This document shows, piece by piece, positions 11,990-23,538 of a stretch of 64,000 bases of DNA (its first letter is position 1; each line of letters opens with the position of its first letter). The position numbers and the translations under genes were made by a program. Below the pieces are notes generated by a model. That model had not been told where the DNA came from. It saw only the letters and a list, made by a program, of their open reading frames with translations, and searched no databases. This DNA comes from Gnetum montanum (lineage: Eukaryota; Streptophyta; Gnetopsida; Gnetales; Gnetaceae), in NCBI GenBank assembly GCA_015680685.1, contig MNCI01009669.1:208931-272930 (forward strand), given 5' to 3'.

Positions 11990-12128
11990 TGAATAGAGGA
12001 GTCTTCAAAATTATTCCTAAGGAATGTGATCTTTTCCAGATTGGTAATTAGTGCCCTATTATTATTTTGAATTCTATTTGTAATATTTTAACTAAATATC
12101 TTACTAAAAGATTAAAACCAATTATTCC
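11990..12128 (+). mobile_element. L1-type LINE, first visible piece (start of RT)
   Basis: The plus-strand translation GVFKIIPKECDLFQIGN, one stop, then CPIIILNSICNILTKYLTKR and LKPIIP matches the opening of plant L1 reverse transcriptases (LIPK...NWRPI..LN..YKI.AK..A.RL). Sequence further upstream (endonuclease) is not recognisable, so the element is probably 5'-truncated or too decayed. It is cut by the solo LTR at 12129 and resumes at 14867. Confidence 0.8.
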
Positions 12129-14866
12129 TATTACACCCCACCTAGAGCTAGTAGGTATGGTCATCTACTTATGATTTAGACATTACATGTGGAGTCTCGG
12201 TGGGGTTTCAAGGACTAGTTAATGTATTTTATATGTTATGAGACTTTGTTTTTTTTTTGTTATGATTATGATGTATTTACATGCTTAACTAACATGATTA
12301 TGTACACTAGCCTTGTGTGATGTGTTAGACAAGTGAGGTTACTAGCAGGAGTGTTGGATTGGGGTACAAGAGCATCAATTCTGTATGTTTTTATGCTTTA
12401 TGTGTGATTTTAGTAGGTAGGCATTTCTACTATAGCACTATGTTGCATGATGTTCGGGTGTGGTTTTGGCATGTGAATGTGTAGTGCATGTGATAAGGAT
12501 CTCATAGGTTCAGACAGATTTTGATTTGGAATCTTCGTGTGTCTGTTACGTTAGTTTAAAGTTTATGGTATTAGGGGCGGAGAAAAAAATAAAACTAACG
12601 TATGAAAATATCATTAAAAAAATAAATAATTCAAGTTAAAAAAATAACCAAGTAAAAATGTAAAACTCATGTAGCACGTGATGTGTGCCCAATAAACCCA
12701 AACAAAGGTTGAATGTATATTATGTTTATGTTTTTTTCCTTTAGTATTTCCATTGCCATGGGTGACGCCACCATTTTTTTGCTGCTGCCACAAGTAACGT
12801 GGCCTAAATTTTGTTTTATTTTTCATATTTTAAGATAGAGACATGCTCGGGTTTTTGTTTGTTTTCTTCTATTTTCTCTATTTTAGAAATTGAAAATGCA
12901 CAAGAGTCTATTTTCTACTATTTTTCTTTCTTCTCTCCTTTTTTTTTTGGATTCCGAGCCTTGTGGATGCTTTTTGCTTATTCTAAACTTGGATTTGGGA
13001 TTGTTGTGGTCATATCTACATGGGCATAGAACTTGTTGGAAGCAAAACAAAGTCCTATTAGATTTTCGAGGATTTTCTCCTTATTTCAGCCTTTCAACCC
13101 TAACAATTTGAATTGGTGGGTTGTCTTTGCCTTTTCCCTATATTTTTGTGCTAGATTAGTGTATATGATTATGTGATGTGAGCATGCAAGACAGATAGCT
13201 CAAAGATTGAGCTTAGATGTGTTATTTTGTTTTTCCCAAATTTTTCCAATTTTGGTTATGGATATATATATATGCGATGTATGAGATGATGTGGACTTGT
13301 GGACTATGATATGTGGTGTTGATGAGACTTGTATGATATGTTGTTTGTGGGGCCTATTGGGGTGTGAGCATTCTTGGGCATTCCAAATATTATTAAAATA
13401 CTATTTTATTAACAACTTTGAATGCGCATAACTTTGCTTCTAGGAGTCCAATTTAGGTACAATTAGTGTTATTGGGATCATTTTGGGAAGTACTTTCTAA
13501 TTGTGGGATTAGTTGTCTCACTGGGCATATTTCATTTTGAAGGTCATTCTAGTGGTCATTTGTATGGAGTTCTATGTCTTTTAAGGAATAGGGTATTGTT
13601 TGTCATACCAAGGTCTTCTTGTTGTTTTGTTGCATCATGGTATTGTTTTCATGGCATGACTGTAACTATTAGGGATGGCTCCATGCAATTTTTTGGTTGG
13701 GTGTGTTGCACTTATGATATGTGTTGGCTTAAGCTAGCCAGACTATGTTTTCGTAATGATGCTTGTGATGGTCACTGGTGGGTGGTGCTAGCATGAGGGT
13801 GTGGACCGGTTGGTGATGAGGCACCCTTGAGGTAGTATGGATTGACCCCCACTATGATGCATCAGTGAGGCCCCTATCTCAGGCCTCATCTTGAGAGTGG
13901 GAGAGCATAGGTGTGTTCATCTCTGTGGCTAGTCTGTGGCATAGGTGTGTTCATCCCTATTGCCAATTCTCCAGAAGGCTAGTGGTTGCAGGTCACAAGT
14001 TGACAGACCCTAGCACTGATTGGATAAATAAAAGACTAATAAAAGACCTGCAAGCAATGTCTATTATGAGTACTCATGAAAACATTTCACATGCTACATT
14101 GAGCATGGATATGCTAGCAACCACATGGGCTATGTATGTGATAATATTGGTTTGTGAGTCATATCGTTGAGTTTAGATGTTCTGTTTGGATTATGATTGT
14201 GTGGATCATGGACTACTTTTGGTATATCATGGGCATGATAGATGATGTTGGACCATGGCTTTGTCTATGCTTGTATGATCATATGTTAGCTTTATGGTTG
14301 ATATGGTGTGTGTTGTTTTGAGCATGCATGAGACTAAAAGTATTGTAGGTTGCCTTGTACCCCACTCCTCTCCTCTAGTATAGCACTTGTTGACCATCTA
14401 GTAGGGGAAGTGTAAAGGTTTCCCACTCAGTTGTGTACTAACTTTATTTCATTACAGGTGAAAGGTGCAGGAGCCTAGATGAGCACGAAGAGGAAGGGAA
14501 GAGGAGGGGAAAAGCTTGTATGCTTGGCTAATGTATATTTTCATGTACAGTAGTGTGGACTAGATACCCTTGTATGGAACTCTATGTACTCTTATTTATA
14601 TGATGATGAGGTTATGTGTTTTTTTTTTGTATTTTTGCAGAGTAGTGTATAGTTTGCTTTAGGTAGAGACATGCATTTATCTAAGGTGATATATATATGT
14701 TTGGTCTTTGGTATGGTAGGAAAGTTTTGTACCCTTTAAATTTTCTTATTATCATGTATCCTACACATTATTGGTTTTAGTTATCATGCTTCTATGCTAA
14801 AATTTCTTGATCCTAAGCATTACGCTAGCCTCGCTAGTGGGGGGGCGGGGGGTGTGGCATGTTACA
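12129..14866. mobile_element. Solo LTR, about 2.7 kb, unrelated to the TGATGAG family
   Basis: The sequence starts TATTACACCCCA and ends TGTTACA (ancestral start probably TGTTACACCCC). It is flanked by a near-perfect 5-bp target duplication ATTCC/ATTTC (12124-12128 and 14867-14871). The L1 reading frame joins across it: KPIIP before and IDFIKGRYILKNVVIA after. No primer-binding site or coding sequence is seen inside. The small ORFs at 12811-14170 lack any recognisable domain. Its length would suit a long-LTR Gypsy chromovirus, but this is inference. Confidence 0.75.
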
Positions 14867-15695
14867 ATTTCTTAGTTAATTACTCTAGTGAAAATTGACT
14901 TTATCAAAGGTAGATATATTTTGAAAAATGTTGTTATAGCTTAGAAGGGTATGTAGTAGGCTAAGGATTCTAACCAAGACATTGCTTTTTTGAAGCTTGA
15001 TTATACTAAATCATATCATAGAATTGAATGACAGTTTATTAGTGCTTGTCTTTGCAAATATGATTTTATAGAAAAAGTTATTAGGATGGTGAAGACTGTT
15101 TTTGCATATGCTAATGCACTTGTGGTTATAAATGTTAGCATTACTAATAGTTTTAAGGTTGAACACTTAGTTAACAATGATTAACCTTTTTCTTCTTATC
15201 TCTTCATCCTTGTTGCAAATTTTTTATGTCATGTTGTACACAAGGACCAGGAACATAATTTGCTACAAGAAATATTTATTAAAAATAATATTCCTACTTT
15301 AGTATATATGCATTTTATAGATGACTCCTTTTTATATGATAAAAAATAACAAAGCTCTTATAGATCATCCTTTTTTATTGTGTTGATCAATATTGTAGAC
15401 TTTTAGGCTCTTAGATTAATTGGCTCAAATCTCTTATTTTTTGCAATAAAAGGGTTTCAAGAATGAGCTTTGTCTAAATCTTGACATTTTGTAGAAAATT
15501 TAGATGTTTTCAAACTGTTAGATATTATTTTTTTCTTTATCAGATCTTCAAAAATATTATAGAATGCTACAATGAAGAAAAGTAAACAAAAACTTAATAA
15601 GTGAAAGGAGAAGAAACTTTCATTGGATAGTAAGTTTATTATTTATAAGCATATCATTCAAGCTACTCATATGTATTATTAATCATGTTAAGCAC
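14867..15695 (+). pseudogene. L1-type LINE reverse transcriptase, second piece
   Basis: The RT continues from 12128. Seen: FIKGRYILKNVVIA, AFLKLDYTKSYHRIE (motif A, usually DYxKAYDRxEW), FKVEHLVNND..PFSSYLFI (motif B region, usually QGCPLSPYLFI) and LVYMHFIDDSFLYD (motif C, FIDD at 15314-15325, usually FADD). KKSKQKLNKWKEKKLSLDSK-like and HIIQATHMYY blocks of the L1 thumb and connection region come next. The frame is broken by stops. The match to plant L1 is clear. After about 15695 the L1 match is lost until 35985. Confidence 0.82.
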
Positions 15696-15824
15696 CTAAA
15701 GTAGGTTCACTCCAATATTAAATCATCTTCTAATACTAAATCAAGGTATTATGAAAAGATAATTAAATTGCTAAAAAATAATAAAACTAGATATCTTCAA
15801 TTTTCAAGGAAAGATTACAATAGT

Positions 15825-16153
15825 TGATGAGCCGCAATATTGGGGCTATGATATTAGGTCTGAAATATAGGAGCCTACCAAGCAATATCAGACATCTGAT
15901 ATCGGAACCTATCTCGTTGCCTATAAATAAGAGGTGAGCACACTTGGTTTTGGCATTAATTTTCTTAGTCCCTTACCCAAAATCTTGCAGTTTTTCCTTT
16001 CCAAAGTTAAAATTATTTCTGAGTGCCCATAGTAGGAGTCATAAAGTGAACGAATCTTTATTCGAGCATTGTGTACCTAAGCATACCTTGTGTTTAGAAA
16101 TAAAGATGAACTTTGTGATAAACCTTGCAGCATTCAGAATAGCTTATTTATTG
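15825..16153 (+). repeat. 5' LTR of element B (left part, runs into gap)
   Basis: Aligns base for base with 34335-34670. It has decayed GATATC units (CAATATTGG, GATATTAGG, CAATATCAG, GATATCGG), TATAAATAAGAGG and AATAAAGATGAAC. Differences from the 3' LTR are mostly transitions. The rest of this LTR is in the N block. Confidence 0.92.
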
Positions 16154-16875
16154 NNNNNNNNNNNNNNNNNNNNNNNNNNNNNNNNNNNNNNNNNNNNNNN
16201 NNNNNNNNNNNNNNNNNNNNNNNNNNNNNNNNNNNNNNNNNNNNNNNNNNNNNNNNNNNNNNNNNNNNNNNNNNNNNNNNNNNNNNNNNNNNNNNNNNNN
16301 NNNNNNNNNNNNNNNNNNNNNNNNNNNNNNNNNNNNNNNNNNNNNNNNNNNNNNNNNNNNNNNNNNNNNNNNNNNNNNNNNNNNNNNNNNNNNNNNNNNN
16401 NNNNNNNNNNNNNNNNNNNNNNNNNNNNNNNNNNNNNNNNNNNNNNNNNNNNNNNNNNNNNNNNNNNNNNNNNNNNNNNNNNNNNNNNNNNNNNNNNNNN
16501 NNNNNNNNNNNNNNNNNNNNNNNNNNNNNNNNNNNNNNNNNNNNNNNNNNNNNNNNNNNNNNNNNNNNNNNNNNNNNNNNNNNNNNNNNNNNNNNNNNNN
16601 NNNNNNNNNNNNNNNNNNNNNNNNNNNNNNNNNNNNNNNNNNNNNNNNNNNNNNNNNNNNNNNNNNNNNNNNNNNNNNNNNNNNNNNNNNNNNNNNNNNN
16701 NNNNNNNNNNNNNNNNNNNNNNNNNNNNNNNNNNNNNNNNNNNNNNNNNNNNNNNNNNNNNNNNNNNNNNNNNNNNNNNNNNNNNNNNNNNNNNNNNNNN
16801 NNNNNNNNNNNNNNNNNNNNNNNNNNNNNNNNNNNNNNNNNNNNNNNNNNNNNNNNNNNNNNNNNNNNNNNNNNN
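16154..16875. other. Assembly gap (722 N)
   Basis: From the full-length LTRs, the gap should hold about 500 bp of B's 5' LTR, B's primer-binding region (about 90 bp) and about 360 bp of A's 3' LTR. That is roughly 940 bp, so the N count is an estimate. Open frames spanning the Ns are meaningless. Confidence 0.95.
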
Positions 16876-17284
16876 GCTAATCGTCACTAGGTTACCAAGT
16901 GCTACATGCATGCTCGAAGTGGTCATACTGAGTGTATTTAACTAAGGGGGTTGAAGGTTGAGAAAGATATTAATTAACTAGGAAAGCATTAAACAATCAT
17001 TAATTACTAATTAGCTTAATCTATATGCTGTAAGGTTTATCATAAATTTCATCTTTATTGCTGTACAAAAAATTGTGCTCAGGTACAAATTGCTCGAATA
17101 AAGATCCATTCACTATATGACTCCTACTACGGGCACACAGAAATAATTCTAACTTTGGAATAACAAAACTACAAGAATCTGGCTAAGGATCTAAGTATAA
17201 CTATGTGGAACCAAGGGCATCGCCTCTTATTTATAGAAGATGAGGCAGGACACAATATCACGTACATGATATCGCGGCTCATCA
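16876..17284 (-). repeat. 3' LTR of element A (partial)
   Basis: Matches 25970-26364. On the minus strand it starts TGATGAGCCGCGATATCATG at 17284. The remaining 3' end of the LTR lies in the N block. Confidence 0.9.
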
Positions 17285-17325
17285 TACCCCCATGACTAAA
17301 TGAAAACTCGTCCTCGAGTTCCTTA
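17285..17325 (-). promoter_or_regulatory. Polypurine tract of A with adjacent hairpin
   Basis: On the minus strand GTCATGGGGGTA (17285-17296) abuts the LTR and would prime plus-strand DNA synthesis. Directly upstream is AACTCGAGGACGAGTT, which can fold as ACTCG-AGGA-CGAGT. The same hairpin precedes the tract in E. Confidence 0.8.
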
Positions 17326-19529
17326 CAAAATATTGGGAAGGTATGCGATTATTGACTTGAATGAAAACTAATGGTGAATGGGATGACGTGTGAATGGATC
17401 AATCATTACAATACATGACAATATTAGTGTTCATGACTACAAGAATGAACACTATACACAATTGACAACTAGCCTTATTTGGTAGTTGAAAGAGAAGAGA
17501 GAGAGAGAAAAGGAGAAGACATGTTGCTGCCGACGCCAGGATTGCGCCTTCCATTGTTCATCTATAACTGTGCCATTAGTCTTGTTCCTTGTACAATTGT
17601 TCCAACACCAATTCATCCTAAGTGTTTCCTCCAGGTCCAATCCATTGCTATATGATTGCCATCTGCACACACAACATAGTCACATATGAGCAAGGATAAG
17701 TAGATCATAATACAGTTGATACCTTGCCTTGGTGTAAGGTCCATTGAATGAGTTGTGATATGGCTAATATGGATTCTAGAGATATAACACTAGTGACTAC
17801 CCAAGATGTAGGGGTTAGGAAAATTAAAAAAATTGGACCAGGGCTCCCATGACTAAGAGCGATTCTCTAGTAGCAATAGAATGGAAAAAGATAAGGAATA
17901 AGAAAGATGGAGAAAAAGAAACAATGACAACGCCAATAAAATGGATGTTAGAGATGGGAATGAACAAAACAAATGTTGATTACAGAAATGTTTAAGGGAA
18001 AGAAGTTAATTGGTGCACCAAATAGGAATGCCAGTGGGTCCTCCCCAAAGTAGGCTCATGCCCTTGATGCCCTGACAATCCCACATTCAAAGAGTCCATA
18101 GGCTTTGGAAATGTCATTTGGAAGCAAGAGTTATAGTCTTAACCACAAGAATTCACCAAAAAGAAAACAATGCATCAACCAAAATATAGACTACAGATAC
18201 AACTAGTAATGAGGTGGAAAATGGAGAAAGAATGATGAGGAGAAAAGAATAAAATGGAGTCCCAAGAACAAGGTGGTTTACAGCCCCTTGTGTATGTATG
18301 GTTAATGTGATTGAGTAGATCCCATTCCAAACCTAGCCTCAAACAATCTACATCCAGTGACTTCGCATTAATACACTTGGCCAATCCATCCATTTTTAGT
18401 GACAAGAATGCTTCTGCCAAAGAGTCACCACCATTTCGAGGAAATGAGAAAGGGAAAAGTAGGAAGCAAGAAAGGGCCTTAGTTAGAGGGAACATGTCTG
18501 TTTAGTTCCATAACTAGTGCTTGTAGCCCAAATAATTATTTTTTCTAAGGGGTGTGCTTTGAATTCTCACTATTTTTTTTTGTTTTTTGTTTTATGTTTT
18601 TGCGTGAGAACCACAACATGCAAAGAATTATTTTTATTGGCTCAGCTTCCCAATAATGGAGCAACATTGGAATGGTAAGGAAAACTCAAGAAGAAAACAT
18701 CCAAGCACCCAAGAGAATAGCTAGCACAAATGCATCAAATCCCTTTGAAGTCACACCCTTGTTAGTCCTTGAGTCCTTCCTTAGTTTGAGAAATGCCTAG
18801 TCACTAATTTGTTAATAGTTTTATTATTAAAGAAAGGGACTATACAGTTCCAAGCCAAGAGAGACCATAGAAATTTATGGATGCATGGATGATGTAGACT
18901 CATTGCCTGTTATATCAAAAGAACCATACCTTAGTATCAACATTATAACTCAAAGGTAAAAACCAAACATTAGCAATCAATAGAACACAGTTCATGCCAC
19001 CATTAGGAGTACTTATTAGGTAACGAATCTAACAAAACAAAAACAACAAATAAAAATAAAAATAAGAACAAAAAAAAAAACAAAAACAAAAACAAAACAA
19101 AACAAACAGTCACATAAAGAAATGAAAAAGTATAAACGATGTTGCAAAACAAAAACAAGAAAAGTTAAAGAAATTTGTAAAAAAAAAAATGTATAAAACA
19201 AAAACTTAAAAAGGAACTGAGGGCATCAAATAGTTAGTAGAGGTGGCCATCTCCCCCATGATTAAGTTGGGAGGAGGAGATCTGAAATAGTGAGCAGGGT
19301 CATCCCTTCTCAGAGGTATTATGTGCACTGACCATTCTAAGTTCATGGAGGGGTTTGGTCTATTGCACATTGACTAATATTATCTTACTAGGGCTCTCAG
19401 GTTTTTATATGGTCATGGCCCTTGAAGGAAAGGTTGTATGAATAATGTAAGGTCCTTCCCATAGTGTTTGAAATTTTGTGCATTGTGGTACATGTGTGGG
19501 GTTCTAGTAGAGAACCTTATCTCCTGGTT
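17326..19529 (-). other. 3' non-coding region of A
   Basis: About 2.2 kb between integrase and polypurine tract with no ORF of note. It matches B 32386-34322 and F 61831-63605. Minus-strand landmarks are GTCATGGGGGAGATGG-type (19247-19262) and TAGTCATGGGAGCCC (17841-17856) motifs, an AG-rich run at 17490-17515 and an A/C-rich run at 19030-19110. The accessory ORF present in copy 1 and E is absent. Confidence 0.75.
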
Positions 19530-20640
19530 GATACTTAACCTTTCAAATCTTCAAGTCATGACGTTGCTTGTTGTATGCTTTATGCAACTCATCTAATGAC
19601 AGGGAAGCTAATTGGTTTTCATCTAGCATGTTTAAAGTCACCAAACTTTGTTTTTGTGCTAGATCAAGATCGAGGTGGAGGTCACAAGCCATTGATAATG
19701 TATGGAGCTTGGTTTGAATTGGAAGCATTGGAAGCATTCCGTACACTAACTCATAGGGAGAGTAACCTATAGGGAGTTTCCAGGTGGAGCGGTATGCCCA
19801 AAGAGCATCATTCTCTTTAGTGCTCCAATCTCGCCTACCCTTGATAATTTTCCTAGTCAATATCTTAGTGATCTCCCTATTGGCAACCTCAGCTTGTTCG
19901 TTAGCTTGGGGGTGATAAGGTGTAGTCAATTTATGTTCAACCCCTAAGCGTTGCATTAACTTTTGAAAAGTTTCACCTATGAAGTGTGTTCCATTATCTG
20001 AAATAAGTGCACATGGCACACCAAACCTATTTACGATTTTGTATTGCACAAGTCGTGCAGCTGTAGATGATGTGCAGTCTATAATAGTAGGTACTTCAGC
20101 CCATTTCGTTAGATAGTCTATGACAACTACAATGTAAGCTTTTCCATTGGACATTGGTGTAATGGGCCCCATAAAGTATATTCCCCAAATGTCGAAGGGT
20201 TCTAAAGGTTGAATCCATTATTGAGGACCCTCCATTCTAGCAGTTATTCCCCCATCACGTTGGTAGTGCTCACAAGATTAGAAAAATTGATGGGCATCTC
20301 GAAATAATATTGGCTAGTAATATCCTACAAGAAAGATCTTAATAGCCATTTGTCTCCCTGCATAGTGACCCCCACAAGGCCCCTCATGAGCATCTTGGAG
20401 AACTCTCAATTGGTCTACCTCGGGCATGCACCATCAAACCAAGCCATTAGGACACACTTTGTAAATTTGTCCATTGATCTTTAAGAAGTGCTTGGCTCTG
20501 TGAAGAAACTATTGTTTCTTCCTAAAGTCCAAATCTTGTGGTGTTTGTTGAGTAAGGAGATAGGTGAGAACACTATTATACTAGTTCGTCTCCGTGGATT
20601 GGTTATTTACTATACCGGCAAAGAGGGCTTCATCAGGAAA
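19530..20640 (-). pseudogene. Integrase of element A
   Basis: Integrase inserts the element cDNA. The N-terminal zinc region is visible (HEGPCGGHYAGRQ near 20380, CEHYQRDGG near 20260; one Cys is changed). The core reads GIYFMGPITPMSNGKAYIVV (first catalytic Asp replaced by Tyr), LISDNGTHF (second Asp kept) and TPYHPQANEQAEVANREI (Glu kept). A WEGPYIIH block near 19440 resembles the C-terminal GPY/F-type module. A 209-codon open frame at 19543-20172 is the longest intact coding stretch of this family here. It is inactive because of the lost Asp and flanking stops. The NREI/DALWAYR/SPYELVYG pattern is Athila/Tat-like. Confidence 0.9.
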
Positions 20641-20659
20641 ATGATCAGACATTACATAT

Positions 20660-21240
20660 TCATCCTCTTTGTTGTCCCAGTGTAATCAAGATAAATGATC
20701 TGCAACTATGTTCTTAGTGCCCTTTTGATTGATCATTGTCAAATCAAACTCTTGTAGGATTACTAGCCATCGAATAATATGAGGGCTAACCATTGGCTTG
20801 TTCATGAGGAACCGGATTGCACTATGATCTATGTGGATGAACACTTTGTAACCTAACACATAGTGCCTAAACTTATCCAGTGCAAACACTACAGCCATTA
20901 ATTCTTTCTCTGTAGTTGTGTATTTAATTTGTGCACCGACGATACTTCTACTTGCATAGTGGATGTAGTAAGGGCATTTTTGGTCATCTAACTATGTAAG
21001 TATGGCTCCTAAAGCATAATTGGATGCATCATACATTATGTGGAATGGTCTGGATCAGTCAGGAGCTTGTAGAATGAGAGTTTCTACAAGCTTCTGCTTT
21101 AGAGTTTGGAATGCTTGTTCACATTCCATGGTCCACTCAAAAGGTATGTCCTTCTTTGTTAGCTTTACCAATGGTTTGACAATCTTGGAGAAGTTCTCAA
21201 TGAATCTCCTATAGTAGCCAGTTGTCCAAGGAATGACCAA
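20660..21240 (-). pseudogene. RNase H of element A
   Basis: This would degrade the RNA strand during reverse transcription. The minus strand shows YTTTEKELMAVVFALDKFRH, IHIDHSAIRFLMNK, IIRWLVILQEFDLT and KGTKNIVADHLS (about 20690-20950). Upstream it reads TGYYRRFIENFSKIVKPLVK and FEWTMECEQAFQTLKQKL, the tether linking it to RT. The region follows RT and precedes integrase, as in all Ty3/Gypsy pol. A few stops lie between the open pieces. Confidence 0.88.
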
Positions 21241-22010
21241 ATGTCTTTGACAATTTCTGGTTGATGGGTGATTCCTTGGATAACCCTAATTTTATCTGGG
21301 TCTACCTCTATTCCTTCATGTGAAAATTTATGCTTAAGTACTACGCCTTCCTGGACCATTAAATGGCTTTTCTGCCAGCTGAGCCTTAAGGTGGTTTCTA
21401 TGCATCTTTTTAGCACTTGCTCTAATCGGTCCAAGGCTTGATCAAAACATGTTCCATAAGTGGAGAAGTCATCCATAAATACTTTCACTCCATTTCCTAT
21501 CTACTGTTGGAATATGCTTAGAACTAGGCGTTGAACCGTGGTAGGAGCATTGCACAAGCCAAATGAAATTTTTCTATACGCAAACGTTCCCCAAGGACTG
21601 GTGAATGTTGTCTTGGCTTGGTCTTCTAGGGCTATATGTATTTGGTTTTATCCACTATAACCATCTAAAAAACTATAATAGTGATGCCCTGCTATGGTGT
21701 CTAAGACTTGGTCAATGAATGAAAATGGAAAGTGATCCTTAAATGTTGTCATGTTTAGTAGCCTAAAATCTATGCACACCCTCCATTTGCCTCCCTTTTT
21801 CGGCATGATCACCAGAGAGCTAACCCATTTTCTATCAGCAGTGGGATATATGAACCCAGACTTAAGAAGCTGTTCTATTTCTTCTTATACTACTTGCTTC
21901 AATTTTGGGTTCAATCGCCTCTATGGTTGTTTTCGAGGTTTCATGGAGGGGTCAGTGTAAATCCTATGCTAGCATATCCTAGGATCTATTCCAGTTAATT
22001 TGGGATATGA
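21241..22010 (-). pseudogene. Reverse transcriptase of element A
   Basis: Minus-strand translation shows KSGFIYPTADRKWVSSLV, PKKGGKWRVCIDFRLLNM, DHFPFSFIDQVLDTIAGH, FLDGYSG..NQI, TFTSPWGTFAYRK and FGLCNAPTTVQRLVLSIF. The catalytic KVFMDDFSTYG follows (FMDD near 21469-21480). The order and spacing are those of Gypsy RT. Stops replace single codons (for example after GYSG), and PFGLCN has become SFGLCN. Both aspartates are kept, so this is the best-preserved RT core in the window. Confidence 0.9.
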
Positions 22011-23538
22011 CTAGGCAAAGGATTCTGACCACTTGTTTATCACTTTCTGTAGACTTCCTTTTTGTTTGGAAACAAGTCTTGCATTGATGATTACTAGTTT
22101 TCCATTTTCGAGGATCATATCTTCTAGATTGGTGGGCAATGGTTTCAATTCTAGGGGTTCTTACTTGAATTTTTTAGGAATTTCCAACTTCCCTCAGTTA
22201 ATTTTTTCAAGGTTATGGCTTGGAAGTTGGCAGCGGACTTGCTCTAGTGCATCTATGCTTTCGATGTAAGCACAAGTTATTCCCTCAGTTAGTTCCATGC
22301 ACGTTAGTGAGTTGCTATTAGCCACTGGGTGCCTTCTTGTCATGTGGCTGTTGCATACAGACGCTTTTGTATATTAATGTCTTGTGCACACTGGTTGCAT
22401 GTAGGCAATGCTAAAGTTTGCACAACCCATGATCTCTACACACAATTGCACCTTGTATCACTGTATGCAATGCATGGAACCTTCTTTTTCTTGATCTTTC
22501 CAAAAGTGTTCTCTGTAGATATTTCTAGGGAAAGATCATGGATTCCTAAGTGTGCATCTATAGTACTTAGCCATGCCATTCCCATTATTATTGGGAAGTC
22601 CCCTTTACCATTACTTATTTTTATGACTAGGAAATTAGCTAGGTACGATCACCCAAACACAGTCGTGATGATGTCCTCCACCAATCCCAAGGGAATAGTG
22701 ATGGACTGGTCAGCCAACTCTAGGTGAATATTGCTCTTCCTTAATGGAGGAAGGTTCCAGGCATTGTACATTTCTTGTGATATTAAGTTGACTCCAAAAA
22801 CTGAATCCAAAAGAGCTTTGCATGGCTCATTCCCAAAAATTTGGAGATAGATTAGGGGCTTCCAAGATCAGAGAATTTCCTAGGAAGATGGCCAACCTTG
22901 ATCCAGTCAGTTACGACATGTGTTAACATAACCGTATGCGTTGAGCTCGATGTTTGGTTCAAAGGGAGCTCTAAAGCCTTATTTGATGGAGAGGCGTTTA
23001 GAGGTTCAACCACTTGTGGTTGTAAGGGCTTGGTTGGACTATTGGCTCTGAAGAAAGGTATTTTCTTCATATGGTTGTGAGAACCAACAACGGGTAAAGG
23101 ATTTATAGCCCTTGTGGCATTGTGTTGCTACGGTTGAGTAGGGAGTTCCCCTTGCATTGCTGGAGTGGGTGGTAATGGAGCTATTGGTGTGAGAGCTACA
23201 GATGGATTTGAAGGATGGTATGTTTGTGGGTTATCTTCCCTAGGATAAGGAGTTCTATAATACTTATGATCTTGGTAGTGATGTTGTGATGTAACATGAC
23301 TAACAGAGTCACGTGAAGAGATTGGATGCTGCACGTAGTAGCCATATGGGTTAGGTTGTTGGTAGGGGTATTGTTGCCTTGGCAATGGCATCCCCCATGA
23401 CTGTGGGTATTGCCACTATTGATGTAGCTCAACAGGTTGTGGTGGAGTTCCACTTGGATAATATGTTGAAGGTTGGTGAAATTACCTTGGGTTACCTTGG
23501 GGATAAGATAATCATTGGGGTGTTTGTCATTTATTTAG
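22011..23538 (-). pseudogene. Protease and Pro/Tyr-rich linker of element A
   Basis: The minus strand after gag has a Pro/Gln/Tyr-rich linker (QQYPYQQPNPYGYY, 23128-23391). Then comes DWIKVGHLPRKFSDLGSP and CKALLDS (about 22805-22830). LLDS is the retropepsin active-site region (family D-S/T-G), with the Gly lost here. It continues VNLISQEMY, LANFLVI, FPIIMGMAWLSTIDAHLG and IKKKKVPCIAYSD. The same block in B keeps LLDSGSS. The stretch 22010-22400 links it to RT. The protease would cut the Gag-Pol polyprotein. Confidence 0.75.

Noticed and set aside
13503-13796. 97-codon ORF with many Cys and Trp in the 2.7-kb solo LTR
   Set aside because: No domain, no homologous frame elsewhere in the window, and it lies in an LTR.
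12129-14866. A complete small element instead of a solo LTR
   Set aside because: I looked for direct repeats at its two ends, a primer site and coding sequence and saw none; the target duplication and inverted ends fit a solo LTR.
15944-16945. Long open frames across the first N block (both strands)
   Set aside because: They consist almost entirely of Ns; only LTR sequence flanks them.
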